Source: Eubacterium sp. UBA4343 (GTDB taxonomy: Bacteria; Bacillota; Clostridia; Lachnospirales; Lachnospiraceae). From it: a stretch of DNA of 39,039 nucleotides. Below are positions 7,287 through 16,173 of the stretch, piece after piece. The notes beneath the pieces are model-generated. The model was not told where the DNA came from, did no database searches, and was given only the letters and a program-made list of their open reading frames with translations. The position numbers were made by a program, and so were the translations under genes. Where the stretch lies: assembly GCA_002394235.1 (NCBI GenBank), contig DGTF01000060.1, positions 1 to 39,039 on the forward strand, given 5' to 3'. Position 1 is the first letter of the stretch. Each line of letters begins with the position of its first letter.

Positions 7287-8390
7287 TTACTCCGGTGTTT
7301 CCGACTGCTGGTTCAAAAGAAGCTCCTGCTCAAGACGGTCGAAGTCGTAATCGCGCTGGTGGAAGTTCTCGTTGAAACGTGTCGAAGATTTTGCGGGCTC
7401 TCTTCCCTGACGGGTTTGCGATGGAGCAGCGTTCCCGGATTCGGAAGATGCATGGGACTGGCGATAGGCGGAATCGAGCTTCTGAATATCGTCCGGCGTG
7501 TGGACGCCTGCCTTGTTCCAGTCGGAGAGAATGCGGTCTGCGTAGGAAAAAGAAGGCTGTCCGGTCTGCCGGATGGTCCGGCTGGCTGCTTCGCGGATCA
7601 GATCCATCGGCATTGCGTATTCCTTCAGCCATTTGTCCATCATCTTTATCTCATCGGGAATCGGATTGCGGTTCCGGATGCCGAAGGCACGAAAAATCGC
7701 GAAGTACCTGTCCTTCCAGGAACTGGAATATTCCTTCGCGGCCTGTACGGTCGTGAGCTTCTCATCGTTCCATGCGAGCCCGACCTTTTCAATGTAATTC
7801 ATGTTCCGGCCGCCCCGCGATACGCAGTATTCCACCAGGTAGTCGATCAGATCAACCGGAAAATGAAGAACATCGTAGAAATACAAGATCCGGCGCATAT
7901 CTGTTGCACTCAGGGGATGACCGATATACTGTTCAGTGAAGAAAAGAATCTGCTGTACATCCTCATTGTCTTTGATTTCCTTTGCCCGGGCAGAGGAAAT
8001 CTGCGCGGGAGCCGTTTTTTTCTCAGGGGGTTCGGGTGCTTTCCTCTCTGAGGGTTCCTCCGGTACATACTGTGTCTTCTGCAGTGAAGGCTGAATGGGC
8101 AGAAGCTCGATCTTCTCAAGCTCCCGTTCCTTCCCGCGGTAGGAGAGATTCAGAAGCCCGGCCTGCTGCCAGTAGCGAAGCGCGCGGAGAACATCCTTTT
8201 CCGTGCACGAAAAAACATCTGCAAGGGAGGAGAGCGTAGGATTGAAATCCTGCCGGTGGACACTCCGGAGCAGATACAGATAGATTTTCACAAAGTCCCC
8301 ATTGGCACGGGGCATATAATAATCGATAAAGTCGTCTGCCAGAAGTGTCATTCCGGCAAGACGACTGTCCTTAATGGTTAACAAACCCAT
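7287..8390 (-). CDS. dnaD: DnaD-domain replication initiation protein
   Basis: A 367-residue protein with an N-terminal winged-helix-like region (about 20-105: YLYLLRSVHRQDFNPTLSSLADVF, a DnaD N-domain pattern), a charged Pro/Glu/Lys linker (108-140) and DnaB_2/DnaD-type helical modules (about 145-300, YSSSWKDRYFAIFRAFGIRNR). The tail is polar and Gln-rich. DnaD helps remodel the origin and recruits the helicase loader. The DnaI-type gene immediately downstream fits this. The gene starts 15 bases after murC, with AGGTGA before the ATG. The domain assignment is from pattern recognition; the family is known to vary in sequence. Confidence 0.82.
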   Translation of the reverse strand: MGLLTIKDSRLAGMTLLADDFIDYYMPRANGDFVKIYLYLLRSVHRQDFNPTLSSLADVFSCTEKDVLRALRYWQQAGLLNLSYRGKERELEKIELLPIQPSLQKTQYVPEEPSERKAPEPPEKKTAPAQISSARAKEIKDNEDVQQILFFTEQYIGHPLSATDMRRILYFYDVLHFPVDLIDYLVEYCVSRGGRNMNYIEKVGLAWNDEKLTTVQAAKEYSSSWKDRYFAIFRAFGIRNRNPIPDEIKMMDKWLKEYAMPMDLIREAASRTIRQTGQPSFSYADRILSDWNKAGVHTPDDIQKLDSAYRQSHASSESGNAAPSQTRQGREPAKSSTRFNENFHQRDYDFDRLEQELLLNQQSETPE

Positions 8391-8405
8391 AGTATTTCAC
8401 CTGCG

Positions 8406-9785
8406 TCAGTCGATCAGATCCTCTCCGACCTGAACAATATTTCCCGCTCCCATGGTGATCACAAGATCGCCGTCCTTGACATTCGCGCGCAGGAAGTCTT
8501 CGATCTCCTCGAAGGACGGAAAATAGTCACAGTCAGTTCCCAGCTTCTGGATTTCCGCCTGAAGATCCCTGGAGGAAACACCGTAGATGTCAAGCTCGCG
8601 CGCTGCGTAAATGTCCGCGAGCACCACATGATCCGCAATGGAGAGTGCCTCTGCAAACTGCGGAAGAAGTGCCTTTGTCCTTGTGTAGGTGTGGGGCTGG
8701 AATACACACCAGATCGTTTCGTGGGGAACACGCTCCGCGGTGTGCAGGGTTGCCTTGATCTCGGTCGGATGATGTGCGTAATCGTCGATGACGGTGGCTC
8801 CGCACTTCATTTTGCCCTTGTACTCAAAACGACGGTTCGTGCCGTGAAAGCTCTCGAAGCCATTCTCGATGGTAGCGGCATCGATACCGAGCTCTCTGGC
8901 GAGGGCAATGGCGGCAAGTGCGTTGCTGACATTGTGCTGTCCGGGCACCTGAAGCGAGAAATTGCCGATGGGGTTGCCCTTGTACAGAGCACGGAAAGAG
9001 GCATTCCCCCGCTTGTCATAGGTCACGAGATCTGCGGTGTACTCTCCCTTGTTGCTCATGGAGTAGGTGATGATCTTGCAGGTAAGCCCTTTGGTGATCA
9101 TCTTGCATGCCGGATCATCCGCATTGATGATCAGCACTCCGTCGTCCGGGAGAAGCTCCGCAAACTTCCGGAAGGAATGACGGATATCGTCCAGATCCTT
9201 GAAAAAATCCAGATGATCGGCATCAATGTCGAGGATGATGCTGATCTTCGGGAAGAAACTGAGGAAGCTGTTGGTATATTCGCATGCCTCCATCAGAAAT
9301 GTATTGTTGCTTCCGATTCTGTAATTGCCTTTGATCAGAGGCAGTATACCGCCGACGGAGATCGTCGGATCCATATCGGCCGCCATGAGAATGTGTGCAG
9401 CCATGGAAGTTGTCGTGGTCTTACCATGGGTTCCGGAGACGCAGATCGGAATCTTATAGTTCTTCATCATCTGTCCCAGAAGCTGCGCCCTGGTGAGGAG
9501 CGGGATTTTCTTCGCGACCGCAGCGGCATACTCCGGATTGCTCGGATGGATTGCTGCTGTGTATACAACGACATCAATGCCATCGGTAATGTTTTCAGCT
9601 GCCTGCTGATAAGCAATTCTGGCACCAGCCGCCTGCAGACGATCGGTCAGCTCTGATTCGTGGGAATCAGAACCGGAAACGACGAAGCCCTCCTTCAGGA
9701 GAATTGCGGCAAGTCCGCTCATGCTGATTCCGCCGATGCCGATGAAGTGGACATGTGACGGTTTATCAAAATTTATTTTATACAT
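8406..9785 (-). CDS. murC: UDP-N-acetylmuramate--L-alanine ligase
   Basis: ATP-dependent ligase that adds L-Ala to UDP-MurNAc in the cytoplasmic phase of peptidoglycan synthesis. The 459-residue protein has the N-terminal dinucleotide-like motif GIGGISMSGLA (16-26), the P-loop GTHGKTTTT (118-126), and the Mur ligase central and C-terminal domains, including DADHLDFF, DDYAHHPTEI and FQPHTYTRT. A longer frame from 9821 exists, but MYKINFDKPSHVHFIGIGG fits the family start and AAGGAG precedes it by 11 bases. It is first in an operon with dnaD, dnaI and prs, and is read from the promoter at 9981-10009 through a leader built of three structured repeats. Confidence 0.97.
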   Translation of the reverse strand: MYKINFDKPSHVHFIGIGGISMSGLAAILLKEGFVVSGSDSHESELTDRLQAAGARIAYQQAAENITDGIDVVVYTAAIHPSNPEYAAAVAKKIPLLTRAQLLGQMMKNYKIPICVSGTHGKTTTTSMAAHILMAADMDPTISVGGILPLIKGNYRIGSNNTFLMEACEYTNSFLSFFPKISIILDIDADHLDFFKDLDDIRHSFRKFAELLPDDGVLIINADDPACKMITKGLTCKIITYSMSNKGEYTADLVTYDKRGNASFRALYKGNPIGNFSLQVPGQHNVSNALAAIALARELGIDAATIENGFESFHGTNRRFEYKGKMKCGATVIDDYAHHPTEIKATLHTAERVPHETIWCVFQPHTYTRTKALLPQFAEALSIADHVVLADIYAARELDIYGVSSRDLQAEIQKLGTDCDYFPSFEEIEDFLRANVKDGDLVITMGAGNIVQVGEDLID

Positions 9786-9802
9786 AGTATGGAAAACTCC
9801 TT

Positions 9803-9965
9803 TTATATGCGAGAGACGCATCCGGGGCAGAATACACCTCAGATCGGTTCTGCTTATATGCGAAAAGTAAGACGCATCCGGCCACAGAACATCTCACAGA
9901 TGATTTCTGTATATGTGCAAAAAATGAGAAGCACCCGACCGCAGAATCTCTCAGATTATTTCTGC
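9803..9965 (-). repeat. Three tandem two-hairpin modules forming the murC leader
   Basis: Imperfect direct repeats lie at 9803-9853, 9854-9909 and 9910-9965. Each contains hairpin A (ATGCG/CGCAT in units 1 and 2, GTGC/GCAC in unit 3) and hairpin B (GCAGAA/TTCTGC in units 1 and 3, ACAGAA/TTCTGT in unit 2), so both arms of each stem change together. On the murC-sense strand they fill almost the whole leader between the predicted start (~9974) and the ribosome binding site. Hairpin A of the last module sits within a few bases of AAGGAG. No known riboswitch class is recognised. Confidence 0.85.
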
Positions 9966-9980
9966 CGATACAGCGTATCA

Positions 9981-10009
9981 ATTATACCCTTGCGCTCTTA
10001 ATATTTCAA
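9981..10009 (-). promoter_or_regulatory. Promoter of murC-dnaD-dnaI-prs
   Basis: On the minus strand, TTGAAA (10009-10004), a 17-base spacer and TATAAT (9986-9981). The predicted start is about 9974, immediately before the repeat modules. No other clear promoter lies between here and prs. Confidence 0.85.
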
Positions 10010-10126
10010 GCAGACGCCTGAGGTGATAATGACGAATTTCGCACAGCACATACAATACTGATATGCACTGTTTTCGGCAAAAGCTATAAAAAACCGACAA
10101 ATAGAATTGAAAAATTATTTAAAATG

Positions 10127-10155
10127 TTCACTTTTGAAAATGACTATGATATAAT
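10127..10155 (+). promoter_or_regulatory. Promoter of glgC-glgD
   Basis: TTCACT (10127-10132), a 17-base spacer and TATAAT (10150-10155), with TG one base before the -10 hexamer, making it an extended -10. GATATAATCTTTT is repeated 17 bases later (about 10165), duplicating the -10 region. Confidence 0.85.
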
Positions 10156-10196
10156 CTTTTTATCGATATAATCTTTTCAAGACAAGAGGTGATTCC

Positions 10197-11474
10197 ATGG
10201 TCAAAAAAGAAATGATCGCCATGATCCTCGCGGGCGGACAGGGAAGCAGACTCGGTGTGCTTACTTCGAAGGTTGCAAAGCCTGCAGTGGAATTCGGCGG
10301 TAAATACAGAATCATTGATTTCCCTCTCAGTAACTGTATTAATTCCGGAATCGATACGGTGGGTGTACTGACACAGTATCAGCCGCTTCGGCTGAACAGT
10401 CATATCGGAATAGGAATCCCCTGGGACCTGGACCGGAATGTCGGGGGTGTCACTGTTCTTCCGCCATATGAGAAGAATACAGATACGGAGTGGTACACAG
10501 GAACCGCAAATGCAATTTTTCAGAATCTGGCATATATGGAGTCTTATAATCCGGAATATGTTCTGATTCTCGGCGGTGATCACATCTACAAGATGGATTA
10601 TGAGGTTATGCTGGATTTCCATCGCGCGAACAAGGCGGATGTTACGATTGCATGTATGCCTGTTCCGATGGAGGAGGCAAGCCGTTTCGGTATCATGATA
10701 ACAGACGGTAAAGGACGGATAACCGAGTTTGAGGAAAAACCGGAGCATCCGAGGAGCAACCTTGCTTCCATGGGAATCTACATTTTTTCCTGGAAAACCT
10801 TGAAGGAATCTCTGCTTGCGCTCAGAGATCAGCCCGGGTGCGATTTCGGAAAGCATATCCTGCCTTACTGCAGGGACAGAGGGAACCGGCTGTTCGCTTA
10901 CGAATTCAACGGTTACTGGAAGGATGTCGGAACGCTGGGATCCTACTGGCAGGCGAACATGGAGCTGATCGACATCATACCGGAATTCAATCTGTATGAG
11001 GAATACTGGCGGATCTACACAAAGGGCGACATCATCCGGCCGGAGTACATCTCCGAAAGCGGTGCTGCAGACCGCTGTATCATCGGCGAAGGCTCGGAGA
11101 TCTACGGGGAAGTTCACAATTCCGTGATCGGTCCCGGTGTCACCATACAGAAGGGAGCCGTTGTCAGGGATTCTATTATCATGAGGCGATCCACGGTCGG
11201 TGCGGGCACGAAGATTGAGAAGGCGATTATCGCCGAGCAGGTCCGCATCGGTGAGAACTGCAGCATCGGTGTCGGAGAGGAGGCTCCAAATGTCTTCAAA
11301 CCGAATATTTACGCCTTTGGCCTTGCCACAATCGGCGAGGATACAGTGATCCCGGACGGTATCACAGTAGGGAAGAATACGGTGATATCGGGGAAGACCG
11401 TTCCCGAAGATTATGAAAACGGCATTCTTCCCGGAGGAGGAGCGCTGATCAGGGAGGACGGTGATATCCTATGA
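10197..11474 (+). CDS. glgC: Glucose-1-phosphate adenylyltransferase, catalytic subunit
   Basis: Makes ADP-glucose from glucose 1-phosphate and ATP, the committed step of bacterial glycogen synthesis. The 425-residue protein begins with [10 protein letters not shown] (11-20), the nucleotidyl-transferase signature, followed by [19 protein letters not shown], the [10 protein letters not shown] metal/substrate block, [16 protein letters not shown], and a C-terminal left-handed beta-helix with hexapeptide-like repeats. AGAGGTGA lies a few bases before the ATG. Its stop overlaps the glgD start (ATGA at 11471-11474), which indicates translational coupling. Glycogen synthase and branching enzyme are not in the window. 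Confidence 0.96.
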   Translation: MVKKEMIAMILAGGQGSRLGVLTSKVAKPAVEFGGKYRIIDFPLSNCINSGIDTVGVLTQYQPLRLNSHIGIGIPWDLDRNVGGVTVLPPYEKNTDTEWYTGTANAIFQNLAYMESYNPEYVLILGGDHIYKMDYEVMLDFHRANKADVTIACMPVPMEEASRFGIMITDGKGRITEFEEKPEHPRSNLASMGIYIFSWKTLKESLLALRDQPGCDFGKHILPYCRDRGNRLFAYEFNGYWKDVGTLGSYWQANMELIDIIPEFNLYEEYWRIYTKGDIIRPEYISESGAADRCIIGEGSEIYGEVHNSVIGPGVTIQKGAVVRDSIIMRRSTVGAGTKIEKAIIAEQVRIGENCSIGVGEEAPNVFKPNIYAFGLATIGEDTVIPDGITVGKNTVISGKTVPEDYENGILPGGGALIREDGDIL

Positions 11475-12586
11475 GAGCATTAGGAATTATTCTTGCAGGA
11501 GGAAACAGCAACCGGATGCGGGAGCTCTCGGAGAAGAGATGCATCGCCGCTATGCCGGTCGCCGGAAGTTACCGGAGCATTGATTTTGCATTGAGCAGCA
11601 TGACGAATTCGCATATCCAGAAGGTCGCCGTACTCACACAGTACAATGCGAGATCCCTGAATAATCATCTGATGTCGTCGAAGTGGTGGGATTTTGGAAG
11701 AAAGCAGGGCGGCCTGTACGTTTTTACTCCCACTGTGACATCGACGAACAACTGGTGGTACAGAGGCACGGCAGACGCTATCTACCAGAACATACAGTGG
11801 CTGAAGGAAAGCCATGAACCTTATGTCATTATTGCCTCCGGCGATGGAATTTATAAGCTGGATTTTAATAAGGTTCTGGAATACCATATTGCGAAGCGTG
11901 CGGATATCACGATTGTCTGTACAGAATGTCATGACGATGACCCGAACCGGTTCGGCGTACTGAAGATGAACGAGGACTACCGCATAGAGGAGTTCGAAGA
12001 AAAACCCATGGTTTCAGATTCGAGCTTGATTTCAACGGGAATCTATGTTATAAGAAGGAGACAGTTAATAGAGCTCCTTGAGCGTTGTGCACAAGAAGGG
12101 CGGTATGACCTGGTTAAAGATATCTTTATCCGCTACAAGAACCTGAAGCGGATTTATGGATATAAAATAAATACCTATTGGAGTAACATTGCGACGGTGG
12201 AATCCTATTATCGAACTAATATGGATTTCCTTAAACCGGAGGTAAGGGATTTCTTCTTCAATGAATATCCCGAGATCTATTCAAAGATTGATGACCTCCC
12301 GCCGGCAAAATACAATCCTGGCAACATAGTGAAAAACAGTCTGATATCGAGTGGTTGTATCATTAATGGACAAGTTGAAAATTCTATTCTTTTCAAAGAC
12401 GTATATGTAGGCAACAATTGTGTGATCAAGAATTCCATCGTCCTGAACAATGTGTACCTTGGGGATAATACTCACATTGAGAATTGTATCGTCGAAAGCC
12501 GCGATACAATAAGGGCGAACTCTTATTACTGCGGCGAAGACAGAATCAAGATCGTGGTCGAAAAGAACGAGAGATACGCGATCTGA
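11471..12586 (+). CDS. glgD: GlgD, glucose-1-phosphate adenylyltransferase-like subunit
   Basis: A 371-residue paralogue of GlgC. In Firmicutes it pairs with GlgC and raises the activity of the complex. The N-terminal loop reads AGGNSNRM (9-16) instead of GGxGxRL, losing the glycine and arginine of the catalytic signature, so it is probably a regulatory or weakly active subunit. Other blocks are retained: [11 protein letters not shown], the GDGIYKLDF region, FEEKP and a C-terminal hexapeptide beta-helix ([14 protein letters not shown]). It overlaps glgC by four bases and is followed 31 bases later by spoVG without an intervening terminator. Confidence 0.95.
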   Translation: MRALGIILAGGNSNRMRELSEKRCIAAMPVAGSYRSIDFALSSMTNSHIQKVAVLTQYNARSLNNHLMSSKWWDFGRKQGGLYVFTPTVTSTNNWWYRGTADAIYQNIQWLKESHEPYVIIASGDGIYKLDFNKVLEYHIAKRADITIVCTECHDDDPNRFGVLKMNEDYRIEEFEEKPMVSDSSLISTGIYVIRRRQLIELLERCAQEGRYDLVKDIFIRYKNLKRIYGYKINTYWSNIATVESYYRTNMDFLKPEVRDFFFNEYPEIYSKIDDLPPAKYNPGNIVKNSLISSGCIINGQVENSILFKDVYVGNNCVIKNSIVLNNVYLGDNTHIENCIVESRDTIRANSYYCGEDRIKIVVEKNERYAI

Positions 12587-12617
12587 AATGCCTGCTGAAC
12601 GCGGGAGAAGGAGCCTT

Positions 12618-12890
12618 ATGCAGATCACAGATGTCAGAGTACGTAAAGTAACAAAAGAAGGGAAGATGAAGGCGGTTGTTTCCATTACCCTGGATGATGA
12701 ATTCGCAGTTCACGATATTAAGATTATCGAGGGCGAAAAGGGATTGTTTATCGCAATGCCGAGCAGGAAGACAACAGACGGAGAATACAGGGACATCGCT
12801 CATCCGATCAATTCCGAGACACGGGACAGAATTCAGAAGATTATTCTGGAGAAATATGGAGAAGTTCTGGATCAGGATGAAGAAGAGTAA
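12618..12890 (+). CDS. spoVG: Septation/sporulation regulator SpoVG
   Basis: A 90-residue protein beginning [11 protein letters not shown] and containing [17 protein letters not shown] and [20 protein letters not shown], the family core. SpoVG binds nucleic acid and modulates septation, sporulation and virulence genes in Firmicutes. A frame opening at 12588 adds ten residues (PAERGRRSL), but the conserved N-terminus starts at ATG 12618, with AAGGAG four bases upstream (tight spacing). It is probably cotranscribed with glgC-glgD, since only 31 bases separate it from glgD. The pairing with glycogen genes is not a standard arrangement known to me. Confidence 0.95.
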   Translation: MQITDVRVRKVTKEGKMKAVVSITLDDEFAVHDIKIIEGEKGLFIAMPSRKTTDGEYRDIAHPINSETRDRIQKIILEKYGEVLDQDEEE

Positions 12891-12916
12891 TTGGTAATAC
12901 CAATCACAGCTTACAT

Positions 12917-12922
12917 TATAAT
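12917..12922 (+). promoter_or_regulatory. Possible -10 element upstream of the rsmF-like gene
   Basis: A perfect TATAAT lies between spoVG and the methyltransferase gene. The only -35-like sequence (TTGGTA, 12891-12896) is 20 bases away and lies in a small ATTGGT/ACCAAT hairpin. This is weak evidence of a promoter. Confidence 0.35.
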
Positions 12923-12977
12923 AGGAAGAAACAGAGTTCTTCATCGCTCAGAACACGGACAAGAAAACAGAGAAAAT

Positions 12978-13014
12978 CAGAAAGCACCTGGCAGTGACTG
13001 TCAGGTGCTTTCTG
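12978..13014 (+). terminator. Strong hairpin after spoVG, without a T-tract
   Basis: CAGAAAGCACCTG and CAGGTGCTTTCTG form a perfect 13-bp stem, extended by an inner CAGT/ACTG. It is followed by TCGAAATG rather than a run of T. It may be an imperfect terminator for glgC-glgD-spoVG or a stem in the leader of the next gene. It ends 33 bases before that start codon. Confidence 0.5.
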
Positions 13015-13047
13015 TCGAAATGCGGACGGGCGCAGAGAGAGGGAAAA

Positions 13048-14655
13048 ATGAAGCTTCCATATGAGTTTGAGGAGAGAATGAAGAAAATGCTTGGCGATGA
13101 ATATGACGACTTCATGGCCAGCTATGACAGACCGAGGCTTCGGGGCCTTCGTGTGAATACCATGAAGATTACGCCGGAAGAGTTCGAAAAGGCCGCCCCC
13201 TTTCCGGTACGAAGAGTTCCGTGGGTATCCGACGGGTTTATCTATCCGAATGATGTCTTTCCTGCGCGGCATCCGTATTATGCCGCAGGCGTCTATTATC
13301 TTCAGGAGCCAAGTGCAATGACGCCGGCGAGCCGTCTGCCGGTAGAAACCGGAGACCGGGTGTTGGATCTCTGCGCGGCTCCGGGCGGAAAGGCGACGGA
13401 ACTGGCCGCAAGGCTCAGAGGAACAGGTATTCTTGTAGCGAATGATGCGAGCAATTCGAGGGCGAAGGCACTTCTTCGCAATCTTGAGCTGTTTGGTACA
13501 GAGAATATGTTCGTGACGAATGAAATGCCTGACCGGCTTTCCGATGTTTTTTCCGGCTATTTTGATAAGATTCTTGTGGATGCACCCTGTTCCGGCGAAG
13601 GGATGTTCCGGAAGGATCCGGATGTCGCTGAAACCTGGAGTCCGGAGCGCGTAAGGTATTTTGCCGCCCAGCAGCGGAATATTCTGGAAAATGCCAGAAA
13701 AATGCTGAAACCGGGAGGATACCTCATGTATTCCACCTGCACGTTTTCACCGGAAGAGGATGAACAGATGATCAGCTGGTTTATCCGTACATTTCCAGAT
13801 TTTTCTCTCCAGGAGATGGAGGGCTATGCGGGATTTTCGGAAGGAAGACCTGACTGGGCGGACGGCAATCCGGAGCTCCGGAAATGTGTGAGAATCTGGC
13901 CGCACAGAATGGACGGTGAGGGACATTTTCTGGCATTGATGCGAAGAAATTTATCTGTGGATCCGGAGCTTGCAGCGGAATCGGGTCAGAGACAAGGCAA
14001 TATCGCAGCTTCCGCATTGTCCGCATCAAGAGAACTTGTCGATGCCGTGACGGGATTCCCTGCAGGTGAAAGGGCAGGCTGTACGGAAGCCGGTTTATCA
14101 GTATTGGGAATAGGAGACCGTGCGCGGACGGACGACCGTACGCAGAGCGATTTGCTTTGCAGAAGGAAGAAGAAGACGCGCAGAGGCGGAGCCTCGGGAA
14201 AAGGCAGAGGAAGAGAAAATATGCCATCCGACATCCGTCCGGATCCGGAGCAGATGGAGCTTCTCAGTGAGTTTCTCCCACAGGCGGATACGGAGATAAT
14301 TGAGCGACGTGCGGGGAAAGGATATTATGTACAGGAGCTGCCCGATGGCGCGGGAAGGCTGAATTTTCTGAGAAACGGCCTTTATCTCGGGGAATGGAAG
14401 AAAAAAAGATTTGAGCCGTCACAGCCTCTCGCGATGGCGCTGAATCCGGAGAAATTCGGGAGGATTTTTTCTATGAGACCGGAAGATGAAAGAATTGCCC
14501 GCTATCTTCACGGGGAGACAATCCAGGCGGATCCGGAGAGGGAGAAGATCAGCGACGGATGGAATCTCATCTGTGTGGATCGATTCCCGATCGGATGGGG
14601 AAAATATGCGAATGGTACGATAAAGAATAAGTACGCGGCTTCCTGGAGGAAGTGA
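13048..14655 (+). CDS. rsmF: 16S rRNA (cytosine-C5)-methyltransferase, RsmF type
   Basis: SAM-dependent RNA m5C methyltransferase of the NOL1/NOP2/Sun family. The 535-residue protein shows the SAM motif LDLCAAPGGKATEL (107-119), the release cysteine in DAPCSGEG (Cys181) and the nucleophile in STCTFSPEE (Cys231), so it should be active. The C-terminal part (from about 400) fits the PUA-like domain of RsmF-type enzymes. A basic low-complexity insert (about 370-392, RRKKKTRRGG...KGRGRE) separates the two. A longer frame from 12994 runs through the hairpin. ATG 13048 has AGGG upstream and a family-like start. The exact target cytosine cannot be read from sequence. Confidence 0.88.
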   Translation: MKLPYEFEERMKKMLGDEYDDFMASYDRPRLRGLRVNTMKITPEEFEKAAPFPVRRVPWVSDGFIYPNDVFPARHPYYAAGVYYLQEPSAMTPASRLPVETGDRVLDLCAAPGGKATELAARLRGTGILVANDASNSRAKALLRNLELFGTENMFVTNEMPDRLSDVFSGYFDKILVDAPCSGEGMFRKDPDVAETWSPERVRYFAAQQRNILENARKMLKPGGYLMYSTCTFSPEEDEQMISWFIRTFPDFSLQEMEGYAGFSEGRPDWADGNPELRKCVRIWPHRMDGEGHFLALMRRNLSVDPELAAESGQRQGNIAASALSASRELVDAVTGFPAGERAGCTEAGLSVLGIGDRARTDDRTQSDLLCRRKKKTRRGGASGKGRGRENMPSDIRPDPEQMELLSEFLPQADTEIIERRAGKGYYVQELPDGAGRLNFLRNGLYLGEWKKKRFEPSQPLAMALNPEKFGRIFSMRPEDERIARYLHGETIQADPEREKISDGWNLICVDRFPIGWGKYANGTIKNKYAASWRK

Positions 14656-14750
14656 GAGACGGAAAACCGAAAGCTGCAATTTGCGGCAATACAGAAGAAA
14701 ATGTCGGAACATATAAATGACATACCGGAACATTCGTACAACATGGAAAT

Positions 14751-14831
14751 GAGAGGTACACAGAAAATTATGTGCTGACCGGAGCAGAGTGAACTCCGGA
14801 ACAAAACTACGGAGCCCGCGTACCTCTTTTT
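14751..14831 (+). terminator. Long-range stem with internal hairpin ending in a T-tract
   Basis: AGAGGTAC (14752-14759) pairs with GTACCTCT (14820-14827), followed by T residues. Inside are a CAC/GTG mini-stem and a perfect CCGGAG/CTCCGG hairpin, so it folds as a multi-branched structure rather than a simple terminator. It lies 96 bases after the methyltransferase stop. It is either the terminator of that gene or the terminator of a small structured RNA. No known RNA family is recognised. Confidence 0.5.
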
Positions 14832-15135
14832 GAGCATTTCACGACACGAAGAAGCCCCGGAAGTGACTCGCGAAACGATTCTCGTCCGGAATCGGACGCG
14901 CTGTGGGTTAGTATCATGAGAATACCCGAGCATGCCGGATTATCGCCGGCAGCAAAGAAGTGAAATAAAAGCGGATTGAAACGGTAAAGAGTTCCGAGTG
15001 AAGACTGGCATAGAGGTTGATAAAATATCAGCAGAATTATTGTTTTGAAAAACTAAAAAGCAGTGGCATATTTCTATATCCTGAAGTATACTGATTATAT
15101 CAAAACAGCCATAGAAAATAAAAACACCCCCGGAC
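14832..15135. other. Intergenic stretch before the recombinase cassette
   Basis: No gene is seen. The stretch contains a TGCCGG/CCGGCA hairpin near 14934-14952 and becomes AT-rich toward the left recombination site. No convincing promoter or ribosome binding site was found. Confidence 0.5.
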
Positions 15136-15168
15136 TGCAATATAAGAAATTATTATATTGCAGTTCTG
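15136..15168 (+). repeat. Left inverted recombination site
   Basis: 33 bases that recur as an exact inverted copy at 16505-16537. The core is TGCAATATAA (15136-15145), a 7-base asymmetric spacer GAAATTA, and TTATATTGCA (15153-15162), the layout of a tyrosine-recombinase crossover site. The last six bases (GTTCTG) extend the identity on the inner side. Confidence 0.9.
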
Positions 15169-15183
15169 GGCAAATAATGGCCA

Positions 15184-16173
15184 TCAGGATGGTGGGATGT
15201 AAGTGTGTGTATACACCTGTTCCATGACCCGGCGTTTATCCTCAAGGCTCGGATGCACATACATCAGCATGGTAATATTTACACTCGCATGTCCAAGTAT
15301 CATGCTTACCGTTTTCGGATCGGCGCCGTCTCTGATACACGCAGTTGCAAAGGTGTGACGCAGCGTGTGAAAATTTCTGGCAGGAATGTCAAGCTTCTTC
15401 AGCAGATTTCGGAAACGCTTACTGCAGGAAGAGGGCTCCATACATTTTCTCCTGCCCGTTAACAGGTAGACATCTGACGGCTGCTGCTGTTTCCTTAAAA
15501 GATCAATGATTTCCGGCGGCAGTGGAATGGAACGGATGGAGTTTCTGGTCTTTGGCGGAGCGATCACGAGATGTGTTCTGTGTCCATCTGTATCCGCATT
15601 CGGATTTGGAAGTCTGCCGAGAGATTTTGTAATCTGCAGCACTCCCTCATCGAGATTCAGGTCGCCCCATGTCAGTGCGCAAAGTTCCCCGATACGGATT
15701 CCACTCACCAGAGCCAGAAGGACACCGCTATTATATGGTGTCAGGTTCTGCGTGAGATATCGAACCATCCTGCCTGTCTCTTCCCGGTTGAATATACTGA
15801 TTTCCGGCTGATGAAAAGAAATATGTACCAGATCATTCATGTCCTGCACACAATAATGATTGCATTTCGCATATTTGAAGGCGGAGTTCAGGATCGTTCT
15901 CAACTCCGAAACGGTTGTGGGAGAAAGGCCTCCGGAATTATCCAGCCTTCCGTCTGATAATTTTTGCTTCAGGTAGCTGTTCAGAATATCAGAATCCAGC
16001 TCCGACAGCTGGTATTCTCCAAGATCATGGATGAGATGTTTTTCAATGAGGTATGAATATGTTGCAGGTGTTTTGCCTGACAATGCAGGATCCTCATCCA
16101 GATAGCGACGATAACTCTCCAGGAATTCATGTACCGTGATGATTTGATTTCGGTTTTCTTCTTCCCTATTCAT
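15184..16173 (-). CDS. Tyrosine recombinase inside an inverted-repeat cassette
   Basis: A 329-residue phage-integrase-family recombinase with an N-terminal SAM-like DNA-binding domain (about 13-105) and a catalytic domain (about 125-315). All catalytic residues are present: Arg160 (GIRIGEL), Lys208 (PPKTRNS), His269-x-x-Arg272 (HTLRHTF), His295 (LGHASV) and the nucleophile Tyr305 (LMYVHP). ATG 16173 is preferred because AAAGGAG lies just upstream (three-base spacing, tight). A seven-residue-longer start at 16194 has no ribosome binding site. The gene is flanked at 16 bp (3' side) and 331 bp (5' side) by inverted 33-bp sites with recombinase-site geometry. No excisionase, relaxase or cargo gene is present. 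It probably acts on its own flanks. Confidence 0.93.
   Translation of the reverse strand: MNREEENRNQIITVHEFLESYRRYLDEDPALSGKTPATYSYLIEKHLIHDLGEYQLSELDSDILNSYLKQKLSDGRLDNSGGLSPTTVSELRTILNSAFKYAKCNHYCVQDMNDLVHISFHQPEISIFNREETGRMVRYLTQNLTPYNSGVLLALVSGIRIGELCALTWGDLNLDEGVLQITKSLGRLPNPNADTDGHRTHLVIAPPKTRNSIRSIPLPPEIIDLLRKQQQPSDVYLLTGRRKCMEPSSCSKRFRNLLKKLDIPARNFHTLRHTFATACIRDGADPKTVSMILGHASVNITMLMYVHPSLEDKRRVMEQVYTHTYIPPS

Noticed and set aside
14751..14831. T-box or other known riboswitch after the methyltransferase gene
   Set aside because: No T-box antiterminator sequence or other conserved core was found, and no plus-strand gene follows for it to control.
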